From Duganella qianjiadongensis (GTDB lineage: Bacteria; Pseudomonadota; Gammaproteobacteria; Burkholderiales; Burkholderiaceae_D): a stretch of 64,000 nt of DNA. The stretch covers positions 1-64,000 of the forward strand of contig NZ_WWCM01000017.1 in NCBI RefSeq assembly GCF_009857915.1, read 5' to 3'. Below are positions 46,156 to 55,011 of this stretch, piece by piece. The notes beneath the pieces are model-generated. The model was not told the origin of the DNA and ran no database searches. It worked only from the letters and a program-made list of their open reading frames with translations. Numbering within the stretch: the stretch's first letter is position 1; each line of letters starts with the position of its first letter. The position numbers and the translations under genes are program-made.

Positions 46156-47283
46156 TTACAGGGCGCGCGCGATCAGCAGTTTCTGGATGTCGCTAGTGCC
46201 TTCATAAATCTGGCACACGCGCACATCGCGGTAGATGCGTTCGACGGGGAAGTCGGACACATAGCCATAGCCGCCATGGATCTGGATAGCGTCCGAGCAG
46301 ACCTTCTCCGCCATTTCGGAAGCGAACAGCTTGGCCATGGCCGCTTCTTTCAGGCAGGGCAGGCCCGCGTCTTTCATCGAGGCTGCATGCTGGATCAGCT
46401 GGCGTGCCGCTTCGATCTGGGTGGCCATATCGGACAGGCGGAACTGCACGGCCTGATGCTCGAAAATCGGTTTGCCGAAGCTCTCGCGTTCGCGCGCATA
46501 GCTGAGCGCTGCTTCATACGCAGCGCGTGCCATGCCCACAGCCTGCGAAGCGATGCCGATACGGCCGCCTTCCAGTCCGGACAGGGCGATCTTGTAGCCC
46601 TGGCCTTCTTCGCCGATCAGGTTCTCGGCCGGAATGCGGCAGTTCTCGAACAGTATCTGCGCCGTGTCGGACGAGTGCTGGCCCATCTTCTGTTCCAGCC
46701 CGGCGACGATGTAGCCGGGCGTATTGGTCGGCACCCAGAAGGCGCTGATGCCCTTCTTGCCAGCCGCCTTGTCCGTCACCGCCATGACGATGGCCACATC
46801 GGCATATTTGCCGCTGGTGATGAACTGCTTGGTGCCGTTCAAAACGTAGTGATCCCCATCGCGCGTGGCGGTCGTGCGCAGTGCGGCGGCATCGCTGCCC
46901 GTATGCGGTTCGGTCAGGCAGAAGGCGCCCAGCATCTCGCCCTGCGCCAGTGGCCGCAGCCACTGCTGCTTCTGTTGCTCGCTGGCGTACATCATGGCGA
47001 TGCTGCAGACGGGGCAGTTGTTGACGGAGATAATGGTCGAGGTGCCGCCGTCGCCGGCAGCAATCTCTTCCAGCACCAGAGCCAGCGACACATAATCCAT
47101 CCCCGCGCCGCCCAGTGCTTCCGGCACGGCCACGCCGAAGGCGCCCAGCGCTGCCAGCTCCTTCAGTTCTTCTTTGGGGAAGTGGTGTTCCTTATCCCAG
47201 CGGGCGGCGTTGGGGGCCAGACGTTCCTGCGCAAAGCTGCGCAGGGCGTCACGGATCATCTGATGTTCTTCGCTTAGTATCAT
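46156..47283 (-). CDS. Acyl-CoA dehydrogenase (short/branched-chain type)
   Basis: A 375-residue FAD enzyme that introduces the alpha-beta double bond in acyl-CoA thioesters. Visible features are FCLTEPHTGSDAAALRTTAT (FAD/substrate region), YVLNGTKQFITSGKYADV, ERESFGKPIFEHQAVQFRLS, QIHGGYGYVSDFPVERIYRD, and the catalytic Glu in QIYEGTSDIQKLLIARAL. The substrate is uncertain; butyryl- or 2-methylbutyryl-CoA fits its place in a branched-chain degradation operon. It is the last gene of the run that starts at liuA, 47 bases after the SDR gene. Confidence 0.92.
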   Translation of the reverse strand: MILSEEHQMIRDALRSFAQERLAPNAARWDKEHHFPKEELKELAALGAFGVAVPEALGGAGMDYVSLALVLEEIAAGDGGTSTIISVNNCPVCSIAMMYASEQQKQQWLRPLAQGEMLGAFCLTEPHTGSDAAALRTTATRDGDHYVLNGTKQFITSGKYADVAIVMAVTDKAAGKKGISAFWVPTNTPGYIVAGLEQKMGQHSSDTAQILFENCRIPAENLIGEEGQGYKIALSGLEGGRIGIASQAVGMARAAYEAALSYARERESFGKPIFEHQAVQFRLSDMATQIEAARQLIQHAASMKDAGLPCLKEAAMAKLFASEMAEKVCSDAIQIHGGYGYVSDFPVERIYRDVRVCQIYEGTSDIQKLLIARAL

Positions 47284-47330
47284 GGTGTCTCGTCGTTATT
47301 GTATAAATGATTTCAGACTGCCTGCTGTCC

Positions 47331-47999
47331 TCACCAGCCGATAGTTTTGCCATCGTAGTTAAGGTAGAGCGCACTGGTGGTCGCGGGTAGCGCCGCCAGC
47401 GTTGCGCGCATGCCTGCCGCGCTCTGTTCCACTGACAGGTCGGCTTCGCTGCCGCCCATGTCCGTGCGTACCCAGCCCGGATGGAAGGCCACGCAGGTGG
47501 CGCCCTGCGGGCCGAAGGTATGGGCCGTGTCGATCAGCACCGAGTTCAGTGCTGCCTTGCTGGCGCGGTACAGCGAACCGCTAGGGTTGTTACGTTCGCT
47601 GAGGGAGCCCATGCGCGAGGACAGCACGGCCAGCTTGCCCTGCACTGCGCAGACCAGCGGCGCGAGGATGGGCAGCAAACGCATGGCGGCCAGCACATTG
47701 GTGTGCATCACGGCGTCGAAATCCGTCTGCATGGGGAAGCCGTCGTGGCGCGGGCCGTACACACCGGCGTTGAGGAAGGCGACATCAAGCTCTTCGCCGT
47801 CGAGCTTCCAGCCCAGCCCTGCTACGGCTTCCACGTTGTTGACGTCCAGCGTGTGCACCTCCGCCCCCAGTGCGTGCAGAGCGTTGGTATCTTCCGGCTT
47901 GCGCGCCGTGGCGATCACGCGCCAGCCATCGGCCAGATACTGGCGTGCCAGTTCGTGGCCGATGCCGCGCGAGGCACCGATGATGAGTGCAGTCGCCAT
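47331..47999 (-). CDS. Short-chain dehydrogenase/reductase
   Basis: A 222-residue NAD(P)-binding oxidoreductase of the SDR superfamily: cofactor motif GASRGIG at residues 8-14, ATARKPED, the NAG motif in AFLNAGVYGP, and the catalytic Ser in VLSSRMGSL with YRASK. The substrate is unknown. It starts three bases after the thiolase stop, so it belongs to the same operon and may act on a CoA-linked or released ketone or alcohol, although that is inference from position only. Confidence 0.88.
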   Translation of the reverse strand: MATALIIGASRGIGHELARQYLADGWRVIATARKPEDTNALHALGAEVHTLDVNNVEAVAGLGWKLDGEELDVAFLNAGVYGPRHDGFPMQTDFDAVMHTNVLAAMRLLPILAPLVCAVQGKLAVLSSRMGSLSERNNPSGSLYRASKAALNSVLIDTAHTFGPQGATCVAFHPGWVRTDMGGSEADLSVEQSAAGMRATLAALPATTSALYLNYDGKTIGW

Positions 48000-48002
48000 G
48001 CC

Positions 48003-49202
48003 TTAGGCCAGTTCGATGGCGATGGCCGTGGCTTCGCCGCCGCCTATGCACAGTGCCGCCACGCCCTTCTTGCCGCCGGTGCGTTTCAGCGCGCCGATCA
48101 GGGTGACGATGATACGGGCGCCCGAGGCGCCGATGGGGTGGCCCAGTGCGCAGGCGCCGCCGTGGATGTTGACCTTGTCGTGCGGGATGTCGAGGTCGCG
48201 CATGGCAGCCATAGGCACGGCAGCGAAGGCTTCGTTAATCTCGAACAGGTCGACGTCCTTGCTGGTCCAGCCGACTTTTTTGTAGAGTTTTTCCATCGCG
48301 CCGATCGGTGCGGTGGTGAACCAGTTCGGTTCCTGGGCAAAGGTGGCGTGGCCGTGGATGGTGGCCAGCACGGTAGCACCCAGCTTTTGCGCGGTCGAGG
48401 CGCGCATCAGCACCAGTGCTGCGGCGCCGTCGTTGATGGACGAGGACGAGGCAGCAGTGATGGTGCCGTCTTTCTTGAAGGCGGCGCGCAGGGTAGGAAT
48501 CTTGTCGACCTTGGCTTTGAGCGGGCCTTCATCCTTGTCGATCACTACATCGCCGGCGCGGCTGCTGACGGTGACAGGCGCGATCTCCCAGTTGAAATAG
48601 CCTTCCTTGGTGGCGACCTGTGCGCGCTTGACGGATTCGATGGCGAAGTTGTCCTGCGCTTCGCGGGTAAATTCGTACTTGGCCGAGCACTCTTCAGCGA
48701 AAGTGCCCATGGAACGGCCTTCGCCGGTTTTTTCGTTACGCGAGTAGGCGTCTTCCAGACCGTCGTACATCATGTGGTCGAACAGCATGCCGTGGCCGAT
48801 GCGGTAACCGCCGCGTGCCTTAGGCACCAGATACGGTGCGTTGGTCATGGATTCCATGCCGCCGGCGATCACCACGTCGGCGCTGCCGGCGACCAGCTGG
48901 TCGTGCGCGAAGATGGTCGCCTGCATGGCCGAGCCGCACATTTTCGATAGGGTGACGGCGCCGGTGGACATGGGCAGACCCGCTTTCAGCAGGGCCTGAC
49001 GGGCCGGTGCCTGACCTTGGCCGGCCATCAGGCAGTTACCGAAATAGACGTGCTCGACCAGTTCGCCGGCGATGCCGGAACGTGCTACGGCGGCCTGGAT
49101 GGCGACGGCGCCCAGGTCGTGTGCGCTCTTGCTGCTGAAATCGCCCTGGAAAGCACCCATAGGGGTACGGGCGGCGCCGACGATAACGATAGGATCATTC
49201 AT
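48003..49202 (-). CDS. Acetyl-CoA C-acyltransferase (thiolase)
   Basis: The 399-residue thiolase has the nucleophilic Cys in LSKMCGSAMQAT, the NEAFA motif (EINEAFAAVPMAAM), the catalytic His in GGACALGHPIGASGARI and the second catalytic Cys in LCIGGGEATAIAIE. It either cleaves 3-ketoacyl-CoA (acetoacetyl-CoA from leucine, 2-methylacetoacetyl-CoA from isoleucine) or makes acetoacetyl-CoA. The start overlaps aceK by eight bases and the SDR gene follows after three bases, so the genes are cotranscribed. Confidence 0.94.
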   Translation of the reverse strand: MNDPIVIVGAARTPMGAFQGDFSSKSAHDLGAVAIQAAVARSGIAGELVEHVYFGNCLMAGQGQAPARQALLKAGLPMSTGAVTLSKMCGSAMQATIFAHDQLVAGSADVVIAGGMESMTNAPYLVPKARGGYRIGHGMLFDHMMYDGLEDAYSRNEKTGEGRSMGTFAEECSAKYEFTREAQDNFAIESVKRAQVATKEGYFNWEIAPVTVSSRAGDVVIDKDEGPLKAKVDKIPTLRAAFKKDGTITAASSSSINDGAAALVLMRASTAQKLGATVLATIHGHATFAQEPNWFTTAPIGAMEKLYKKVGWTSKDVDLFEINEAFAAVPMAAMRDLDIPHDKVNIHGGACALGHPIGASGARIIVTLIGALKRTGGKKGVAALCIGGGEATAIAIELA

Positions 49203-51018
49203 TTTCTAGTGTCTCCATAAATGGCGGTGGGGTCACCGCCGGGGCTGAGGTGTGCTGATTGCAAAAACGGATGTGCTGCGGATACGGGAACACGTCTTCG
49301 ACGATGCCCTGCTGTATGCGCTGCTTGCGGGCCTGCCACCATGCGGGCGTGAGCAGGTCGGCATGGTGTTTCATGAAGTAGTGGCGGATGCGCGGATTCC
49401 CCAGCAGGAAAGCGCCGAACTGTTCGGGGAACACGTCGGATTTGCCGATCGGGTACCACGGCTCGGAAGCCATTTCTTCTTCTTCCGTGCGGGCTTGCGG
49501 AATCGCACGGAACTGGCAGTCGGTGATGTATTCGATTTCATCGTAATCGTAGAACACCACGCGCTGGTGACGGGTGACGCCGAAGTTCTTGTACAGCATA
49601 TCGCCGGGGAAGATGTTGGCCGCCACCAGCTCCTTGATGGCATTGCCGTATTCGATGATGCCGTGTTCGAGCTGGACTTCGTCGTGCTCTTTCTCGGCGT
49701 TGCCCAGCCAGATATTCAGCGGCACCATGCGCCGTTCGATGTACAGGTGCTTGATGATCAGCTGTTCGCCATCTTCTTCGACCAGCGATGGGGCGAAATG
49801 TTTCAGTTCGTCCACCAGAGCGTCGGTGAAGCGGTGACGGGGGAAGGCCACGTTGGAGTATTCCAGCGTGTCGGCCATGCGGCCCACACGGTCGTGGTGT
49901 TTCACCAGCAGGTATTTTTCCTTGATCAGCGCGCGCGAGGTCTCTTTCGGCGGCGGGAAGAAATCCTTGATCACCTTGAACACATACGGGAACGAGGGCA
50001 GGGCAAATACCAGCATCACCAGACCGCGGATACCGGGCGCGATTTCGAACTGGTCGGACGAATGCTTGAGGTGCTGCAGGTAGTCGCGGTAGAACAGCGT
50101 CTTGCCCTGCTTTTGCAGGCCGAGGATGGTGTAGATCTCGCTGCGCGGCTTGCGCGGCAGCAGCGAGCGCAGGAACTGCACATAGGCCGACGGCACTTCC
50201 ATATCGACCAGGAAGTAGGCGCGCGTGAACGAGAACAGGATGGTGATCTGTTCATGGTCGAACAGCACCGTATCGAGCACCAGCTGGCCGTGGCGGTTGT
50301 GCAGTATCGGCACCACAAACGGGAACTCGCGGTTGCCGTTAATGCCTTTGCCGACGATGTAGGCGCCCTTGTTACGGAAGAACAGGCTAGACAGCACCTG
50401 GATCTGGTGATTCGGCTCCAGCCTGGCATTGCCGAAGATGGACTTCAGGCGGGCTTCCACCAGATCGACATCGCGGTTCAGATCGGCGAATTCGGCATTG
50501 AGCTGGAAGTTGGTGACGATGCGCTTGAGCGTGTAGTGCAGGCCGTCCGTGGCCGGGTAATACACGCGGTAGGTGGGCGCGATTTCTTCCGTCTCGATGT
50601 ATTCGGTCGAGACGACAGGGCGGACGAAGATGAATTCGTTGTGGAAGTAGCTGCGGTGCAGGATGTTGCAGCAGACCGAGTTGAAGAAACTCTCGGCCAG
50701 CTCCGGCTGCTTGTGGTCGGATAGCATGCCGATAAAGTGCAGCTTGAGCTCGCGCCACACTTCATCCGTCAGTTCCGACTGTTCGTACTCGTCTTCCAGC
50801 ATCTGCACGCATTCCTGCACGCGCTTGTCATAGAAGCCGATACGCTCGCGCGCGGCCTGTTGCGCCTCGCCCCACGCGCCCTGCTCGAAATGCAGCTTGG
50901 CCTGCTGGCTGGTCTGGCGGAACAGGCGGTAGTGCTTGTCGAAACCGTCGCGTATGGTGCGGGCAATGTCGAAAGCGATCTGCGAGCGCAGCAGCTTGGG
51001 AAATGCGGCCTGGGTCAT
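49195..51018 (-). CDS. aceK: Isocitrate dehydrogenase kinase/phosphatase
   Basis: AceK phosphorylates and dephosphorylates isocitrate dehydrogenase to direct carbon into the glyoxylate bypass. The 607-residue length is normal. Recognisable parts are the N-terminal regulatory region, the ATP-binding loop APGIRGLVMLVFALPSFPYV with FKVIKDFFPPPKETSR, and the C-terminal catalytic segment GNAIKELVAANIFPGDMLYK with FGVTRHQRVVFYDYDEIEY. In enterobacteria aceK follows aceBA; here it sits between liuA and a thiolase gene, so it would respond to leucine catabolism, which yields acetyl-CoA. Confidence 0.97.
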   Translation of the reverse strand: MTQAAFPKLLRSQIAFDIARTIRDGFDKHYRLFRQTSQQAKLHFEQGAWGEAQQAARERIGFYDKRVQECVQMLEDEYEQSELTDEVWRELKLHFIGMLSDHKQPELAESFFNSVCCNILHRSYFHNEFIFVRPVVSTEYIETEEIAPTYRVYYPATDGLHYTLKRIVTNFQLNAEFADLNRDVDLVEARLKSIFGNARLEPNHQIQVLSSLFFRNKGAYIVGKGINGNREFPFVVPILHNRHGQLVLDTVLFDHEQITILFSFTRAYFLVDMEVPSAYVQFLRSLLPRKPRSEIYTILGLQKQGKTLFYRDYLQHLKHSSDQFEIAPGIRGLVMLVFALPSFPYVFKVIKDFFPPPKETSRALIKEKYLLVKHHDRVGRMADTLEYSNVAFPRHRFTDALVDELKHFAPSLVEEDGEQLIIKHLYIERRMVPLNIWLGNAEKEHDEVQLEHGIIEYGNAIKELVAANIFPGDMLYKNFGVTRHQRVVFYDYDEIEYITDCQFRAIPQARTEEEEMASEPWYPIGKSDVFPEQFGAFLLGNPRIRHYFMKHHADLLTPAWWQARKQRIQQGIVEDVFPYPQHIRFCNQHTSAPAVTPPPFMETLENE

Positions 51019-51075
51019 AGCTAACCTTTATGTGCGTGTTCTAGTGTGCCGTCCCAGCTCACGCACATCCCCTGC

Positions 51076-52260
51076 TTACTTGGTTTCTGCGAACAGTTCG
51101 CGACCAATCAGCATGCGGCGGATTTCGCTGGTGCCGGCGCCGATCTCATACAATTTGGCGTCGCGCCACAGGCGGCCGACCGGATACTCGTTGATGTAGC
51201 CGTTGCCGCCCAGCGTCTGGATGGCTTCACCGGCCATCCAGGTTGCTTTCTCTGCGCTATACAAAATGGCTCCCGCTGCATCTTTACGCAGTTGGCGGAC
51301 TGCTTCCGGGGTTGTGGCCCGGTCGCAAGCCTGACCGACGGCGTAGACATACGCTTTGCACGCCATCATGGTCGAGTACATATCTGCAATCTTACCCTGC
51401 ATCAGCTGGAATTCGCCGATAGGCTGACCAAATTGCTGGCGATCGTGGATGTAGGGCACCACACTGTCCATGCAGGCCTGCATGATGCCGAGCGGGCCGC
51501 CGGACAGCACGGTGCGTTCGAAATCGAGGCCGGACATCAGCACGTTGACGCCCTTGCCCACTTCGCCCAGCACGTTTTCCAGCGGAACCTCGCAATCTTC
51601 GAACACCAGTTCGCCCGTGTGCGAACCGCGCATGCCCAGCTTGTCCAGTTTCTGCGCGATGGAGAAGCCTTTATAGCCTTTCTCGATCAGGAAAGCCGTC
51701 ATGCCGCGCGGGCCGGCGGCCAGATCGGTTTTGGCGTAGACCACCAGCACATCGGCGTCGGGGCCGTTGGTGATCCACATTTTCGAGCCGTTCAGCACAT
51801 AGCGGTCGCCCTTCAGGTCGGCACGCAGCTTCATGGAAACCACGTCGGAACCGGCGTTCGGCTCGGACATGGCCAGCGCGCCGATGTATTCGCCCGAAAT
51901 CAGCTTGGGCAGGTATTTCTGTTTCTGCGCGGCGTTGCCGTTGCGCTTGATCTGGTTGACACACAGATTCGAGTGGGCGCCGTACGACAGGCCGACCGAG
52001 GCGGAGGCGCGGGAAATCTCTTCCATGGCGATGATGTGGGCCAGATAGCCCATGTTAGCGCCGCCGTATTCTTCGCCCACGGTAATGCCGAGCACGCCCA
52101 GATCGCCCATTTTGCGCCACAGGTCCATGGGGAACTGGTCGCTGCGGTCGATTTCGGCGGCACGTGGCGCGATTTCGGCGGCAGCAAACTGCTGCACTGC
52201 TTCGCGCAGGGCGGCGATATCTTCGCCGTGGTCAAAGGTCAGGCCGGGCAGATGGAGCAT
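51076..52260 (-). CDS. liuA: Isovaleryl-CoA dehydrogenase
   Basis: A 394-residue acyl-CoA dehydrogenase that oxidises isovaleryl-CoA to 3-methylcrotonyl-CoA in leucine breakdown. The diagnostic point is the position of the catalytic Glu: SGLDFERTVLSGGPLGIMQA matches the Glu used by isovaleryl-CoA dehydrogenases, while the usual C-terminal site is GAGTSEIRR with Gly at the catalytic position. Other motifs are AMSEPNAGSDVVSMKLRA and TLGGNGYINEYPVGRLWRDA. I chose ATG 52260, with GAGGA upstream; a frame from 52308 adds 16 residues across the promoter. A perfect LiuR palindrome lies 52 bases upstream. Confidence 0.94.
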   Translation of the reverse strand: MLHLPGLTFDHGEDIAALREAVQQFAAAEIAPRAAEIDRSDQFPMDLWRKMGDLGVLGITVGEEYGGANMGYLAHIIAMEEISRASASVGLSYGAHSNLCVNQIKRNGNAAQKQKYLPKLISGEYIGALAMSEPNAGSDVVSMKLRADLKGDRYVLNGSKMWITNGPDADVLVVYAKTDLAAGPRGMTAFLIEKGYKGFSIAQKLDKLGMRGSHTGELVFEDCEVPLENVLGEVGKGVNVLMSGLDFERTVLSGGPLGIMQACMDSVVPYIHDRQQFGQPIGEFQLMQGKIADMYSTMMACKAYVYAVGQACDRATTPEAVRQLRKDAAGAILYSAEKATWMAGEAIQTLGGNGYINEYPVGRLWRDAKLYEIGAGTSEIRRMLIGRELFAETK

Positions 52261-52311
52261 GTCATCCTCATTCTTCTGGTGGTATGGAACGGCACATGAT
52301 ACGCTCAAGTG

Positions 52312-52327
52312 ACGTTTACGTAAACGT
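52312..52327. promoter_or_regulatory. LiuR operator before liuA
   Basis: ACGTTTACGTAAACGT is a perfect 16-base palindrome between the liuR stop and the liuA start. It contains TTTACGTAAACGT, which differs by one base from a second site upstream of liuR. MerR-type LiuR sites have this composition, so LiuR probably controls liuA and the genes downstream. Confidence 0.8.
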
Positions 52328-52350
52328 AACTTGCTAGTTTTTTGTGCAGC

Positions 52351-52755
52351 TTACTCGGGTTTGGCGGCAGGCGCGCCGATGGCGGCCAGCAGGCGCTTGC
52401 ATTCGTCTTCGTGGGCGGTGATTTCGGCCAGCGACATTTCGATGTCTTCGCGCTGCTGTTCCAGCGTTTCGCGGTGCTGGGCCAGCACGCCGAGGAAGCG
52501 GTGCATCTGGGCTGCCGTATCTTTAGGCGTTTCGTACATGTCCACCAGACTCTTGATTTCCGAGAGCGACAGGCCGAGGCGTTTGCCGCGCAGCGTCAGT
52601 TTCAGCCGGGTGCGGTCGCGCGGCGTGTAGACGCGGTTGCGCCCGCCTGCGCCTTCGCGCGAGGGGCTGAGCAGGCCCTGGTCTTCGTAGAAGCGGATGG
52701 CGCGCGCGGTGATATCGAATTCACGGGCCAGTTCGGTAATGGTGTAGGTAGGCAT
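52351..52755 (-). CDS. liuR: MerR-family regulator LiuR
   Basis: The 134-residue regulator has the MerR N-terminal winged helix (TYTITELAREFDITARAIRF, then YEDQGLLSPSREG and RNRVYTPRDRTRL) and a C-terminal coiled coil for dimerisation (LAQHRETLEQQREDIEMSLA). It lacks the metal-binding cysteines of MerR or CueR apart from one Cys near the end, in keeping with a metabolite-responsive LiuR. It lies upstream of liuA in the same direction, with one operator on each side, so autoregulation is likely. Confidence 0.9.
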   Translation of the reverse strand: MPTYTITELAREFDITARAIRFYEDQGLLSPSREGAGGRNRVYTPRDRTRLKLTLRGKRLGLSLSEIKSLVDMYETPKDTAAQMHRFLGVLAQHRETLEQQREDIEMSLAEITAHEDECKRLLAAIGAPAAKPE

Positions 52756-52808
52756 TGGTCCTGTGCGCTAAAGTCTGATATAGCTGATGGGGTAACTGCG
52801 AATGTTTC

Positions 52809-52822
52809 CGTTTACGTCAACG
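52809..52822. promoter_or_regulatory. Second LiuR operator, between liuR and the MBL gene
   Basis: CGTTTACGTCAACG is a near-perfect inverted repeat. Its TTTACGTCAACGT core (52811-52823) matches 12 of 13 bases of the site before liuA. It lies between the divergent liuR and metallo-hydrolase genes and so could control both. Confidence 0.7.
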
Positions 52823-52863
52823 TCAATCCCATTGTAGCCTGAACTGCAGGCCGAGGAGAAAAA

Positions 52864-53928
52864 TTGAGCACTTCCGCTAGCCGCGCTGCCCTTGCCGCGG
52901 CACTGACCTACCCGCTGGGGGATACCGTGCCGGCTACCGGCACCGTGCAATGGCTGGCGCCCGGCGTGGGCTGGCTGCGCATGCCGCTGCCGTTTGCGCT
53001 CGACCATATCAATCTGTGGCTGCTGCGCGATGGCGCTGGCTGGACCATCGTCGATAGCGGCGTGGCTACGGCGGCCACGCAGGCGGCGTGGGAGCAGATC
53101 TTTGCCGATCAACTGCAAGGCCTGCCGGTGCGGCGCGTGCTGGCCACCCATAGCCATCCCGACCATATCGGTCTGGCCCACTGGCTGTGCCAGCGCTGGC
53201 AGGTGGCGCTATGGACCAGCGCGGGCGAATATGCGTTTGCGCGCATGATGTCGGCCGCCTTGCCCGGCGTGGATAATGCCGCCGCGGTGACGCACTTCCA
53301 GCGCCATGGCCTGCGCGATCCGGCGCTGCTGGAGCAGATGAGTGCGCGCAAGAATTACTATCCCTCGCTGGTGCCGGCCGTACCGGCCAGCTATACCCGC
53401 CTGCAGGATGGCCAGTTGCTGACGATAGGCGAGCGGGTCTGGCAGGTGGTGTGCGGCTATGGCCATTCGCCCGAGCATGTGGCCTTGTATTGCGAGAAAG
53501 ATAAGCTGCTGATCGCGGGAGATATGCTGCTGCCGCGCATTTCCACCAATGTCTCCGTGTTTGCCGTCGAGCCGGAAGGCAATCCTTTGACCCGCTATCT
53601 TGAATCTTTGGATAAATTTGCCAAATGGCCAAATGATGTATTGGTTTTACCGTCGCACGGGCTGCCTTTCCGTGGCATGCCATTACGTATTTTGCAACTG
53701 CGCGAGCACCATCGCGAGCGTCTGGCCGAAGTGGTATTGGCCTGTCATACATACCAGTCGGCAGCGAGCATCGTGCCACTGATGTTCCGCCGTCCCCTCG
53801 ATGCCCACCAGATGAGCTTTGCATTAGGGGAAGCCTTAGCCCACCTGCATGCCTTGTGGTATGACGGGGTGCTGCAGCGCGTCGCCGAAGCCGATGGCAG
53901 CCTACTTTTCCGGCTTGCGCAGGACTAG
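52864..53928 (+). CDS. MBL-fold metallo-hydrolase
   Basis: A 354-residue hydrolase with the metallo-beta-lactamase zinc motif THSHPDHIG (HxHxDH), IVDSGVATAATQAAWEQIF, a third ligand region VVCGYGHSPEHVALY and IAGDMLLPRISTN, and a final metal His in VLPSHGLPFRG. A C-terminal helical domain follows. Proteins of this type in branched-chain operons are annotated as putative thioesterases or hydroxyacyl-glutathione hydrolase relatives; the substrate is unknown. The start is a TTG with GGAG five to six bases before it. A LiuR-like operator lies upstream, which places it in the leucine regulon. Confidence 0.85.
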   Translation: MSTSASRAALAAALTYPLGDTVPATGTVQWLAPGVGWLRMPLPFALDHINLWLLRDGAGWTIVDSGVATAATQAAWEQIFADQLQGLPVRRVLATHSHPDHIGLAHWLCQRWQVALWTSAGEYAFARMMSAALPGVDNAAAVTHFQRHGLRDPALLEQMSARKNYYPSLVPAVPASYTRLQDGQLLTIGERVWQVVCGYGHSPEHVALYCEKDKLLIAGDMLLPRISTNVSVFAVEPEGNPLTRYLESLDKFAKWPNDVLVLPSHGLPFRGMPLRILQLREHHRERLAEVVLACHTYQSAASIVPLMFRRPLDAHQMSFALGEALAHLHALWYDGVLQRVAEADGSLLFRLAQD

Positions 53929-54167
53929 TGTGGCGTAGTGGCTAGCAGATGAAAATTCTTAGCGAATAATTTCTGGTTTTAAACTAAAATAAACCAAGAG
54001 CAGATGTTTCCATGAAAAAACATAAACCGAATTTTGTTCAGTTCAGGAATCTGGTGTTGGATTGGTATTAGATTGGGTAAATGTGTCGCTCGAATTCGCC
54101 AGATGTCACAAATCAGCCTGTCTCGGCATAGACTGACTTTCATGCCGCAACGTGAAATAGTGCCAAT

Positions 54168-54575
54168 ATGAATTCCTCAAATGAACGCGAAAGCTTTAGC
54201 CAGCGCCTCCAGCAGGCGCTGAAAAATGCCCACTACTCCCCCGACAGCCCCACCCGGCTCGCTCGGGAATTCAATATCCGTTTTGATGGCCGCCCCATCA
54301 CGGTACACGCTGCCCGCAAATGGCTGGTCGGCGAAGCCATTCCTACCCAGGAAAAGTTGCGCATGATTGCACAGTGGCTGGGCGTACCGGCCGACTGGCT
54401 GCGCTTCGGCGGCGCCGAAAGTGATGCTCCGCAAGGAGATAGCGCTACCGGCCTGTCACGTTTCGAGTCGGCGGACGTCAAATTAATCGCAGATTTACAA
54501 CGTCTGGACGAACATCATCGCCAGATTGCACGTGAATTTATCCGCATGCTGGTACGGGTTAACTACCAAAAGTAG
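54168..54575 (+). CDS. Small phage-repressor-like HTH regulator
   Basis: A 135-residue protein. Residues 8-75 look like a lambda-repressor-type DNA-binding domain with an unusual insertion: FSQRLQQALKNAHYSPDSPT, LAREFNIRFDGRPITVHAAR, KWLVGEAIPTQEKLRMIAQW and LGVPADWLRFGG. The C-terminus is a short helix pair (DLQRLDEHHRQIAREFIRML). No peptidase or ligand domain is present. Two palindromes and an intrinsic terminator follow the stop, so it is monocistronic. The target genes are not evident. The 239 bases before it (53929-54167) hold no gene that I can see and are AT-rich. Confidence 0.75.
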   Translation: MNSSNERESFSQRLQQALKNAHYSPDSPTRLAREFNIRFDGRPITVHAARKWLVGEAIPTQEKLRMIAQWLGVPADWLRFGGAESDAPQGDSATGLSRFESADVKLIADLQRLDEHHRQIAREFIRMLVRVNYQK

Positions 54576-54581
54576 TAAAAA

Positions 54582-54655
54582 TCCGTAGTAGTACGGAGAT
54601 AAGTTGACCGTTTGTGACTATTGGATGGCTTGTTCTCTGGTGAAACTAGTTTCAC
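54582..54655. repeat. Two palindromes downstream of the HTH gene
   Basis: TCCGTA-GTAG-TACGGA at 54582-54597 is a 6-base hairpin with a 4-base loop. GTGAAACTAGTTTCAC at 54640-54655 is a perfect 16-base palindrome. Neither is followed directly by a T-tract. The second has the form of an operator and may be bound by the adjacent HTH protein, but this is only a positional suggestion. Confidence 0.45.
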
Positions 54656-54680
54656 TGGCTAGCCAGTTTTTGTTCGGCAT

Positions 54681-54706
54681 AGGCGCCCACTGTGGCGCCT
54701 TTTTTA
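54681..54706 (+). terminator. Intrinsic terminator after the HTH gene
   Basis: AGGCGCC pairs with GGCGCCT around a six-base loop (CACTGT), followed by a run of T. It lies about 105 bases after the HTH stop and ends its transcript before the small ORF at 54841. Confidence 0.85.
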
Positions 54707-54840
54707 TTTTGTGAACTTCTGCGCAATGTCATGGTTTCGACATGGTTTTGAGGTACAGTGAGGTGTGCAGTCCGAGCAGTGTGTGCACGCAACAACTTCG
54801 CATCCACCTTATTCCGGGAGTTACGGTTTTGAGCCATCCG

Positions 54841-55011
54841 ATGAATAGCAATTATAGTAATGTTGCGCAGTTGAAGGATCTGATGACCGCTCCGCCCATG
54901 ACGGCGGCCCAGCATGCGGAAGTGATGCGCAAACGCATCGCCCATCGCCGCATGGTGGAAGAGGCACGCGAGCTGAAACGGCTCAGCGGCCAGTCGTACG
55001 ACCAGCGCTAG
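54841..55011 (+). CDS. Small basic hypothetical protein
   Basis: A 56-residue protein, mostly helical and basic: MNSNYSNVAQLKDLMTAPPM, then TAAQHAEVMRKRIAHRRMVE with EARELKRLSGQS. I do not recognise the family. The start at 54841 is chosen because the sequence upstream in the same frame is poorly codon-biased; no strong ribosome-binding site is seen. The 3' end overlaps the end of ubiX on the other strand by 29 bases. It could be a real small gene or chance coding. Confidence 0.45.
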   Translation: MNSNYSNVAQLKDLMTAPPMTAAQHAEVMRKRIAHRRMVEEARELKRLSGQSYDQR

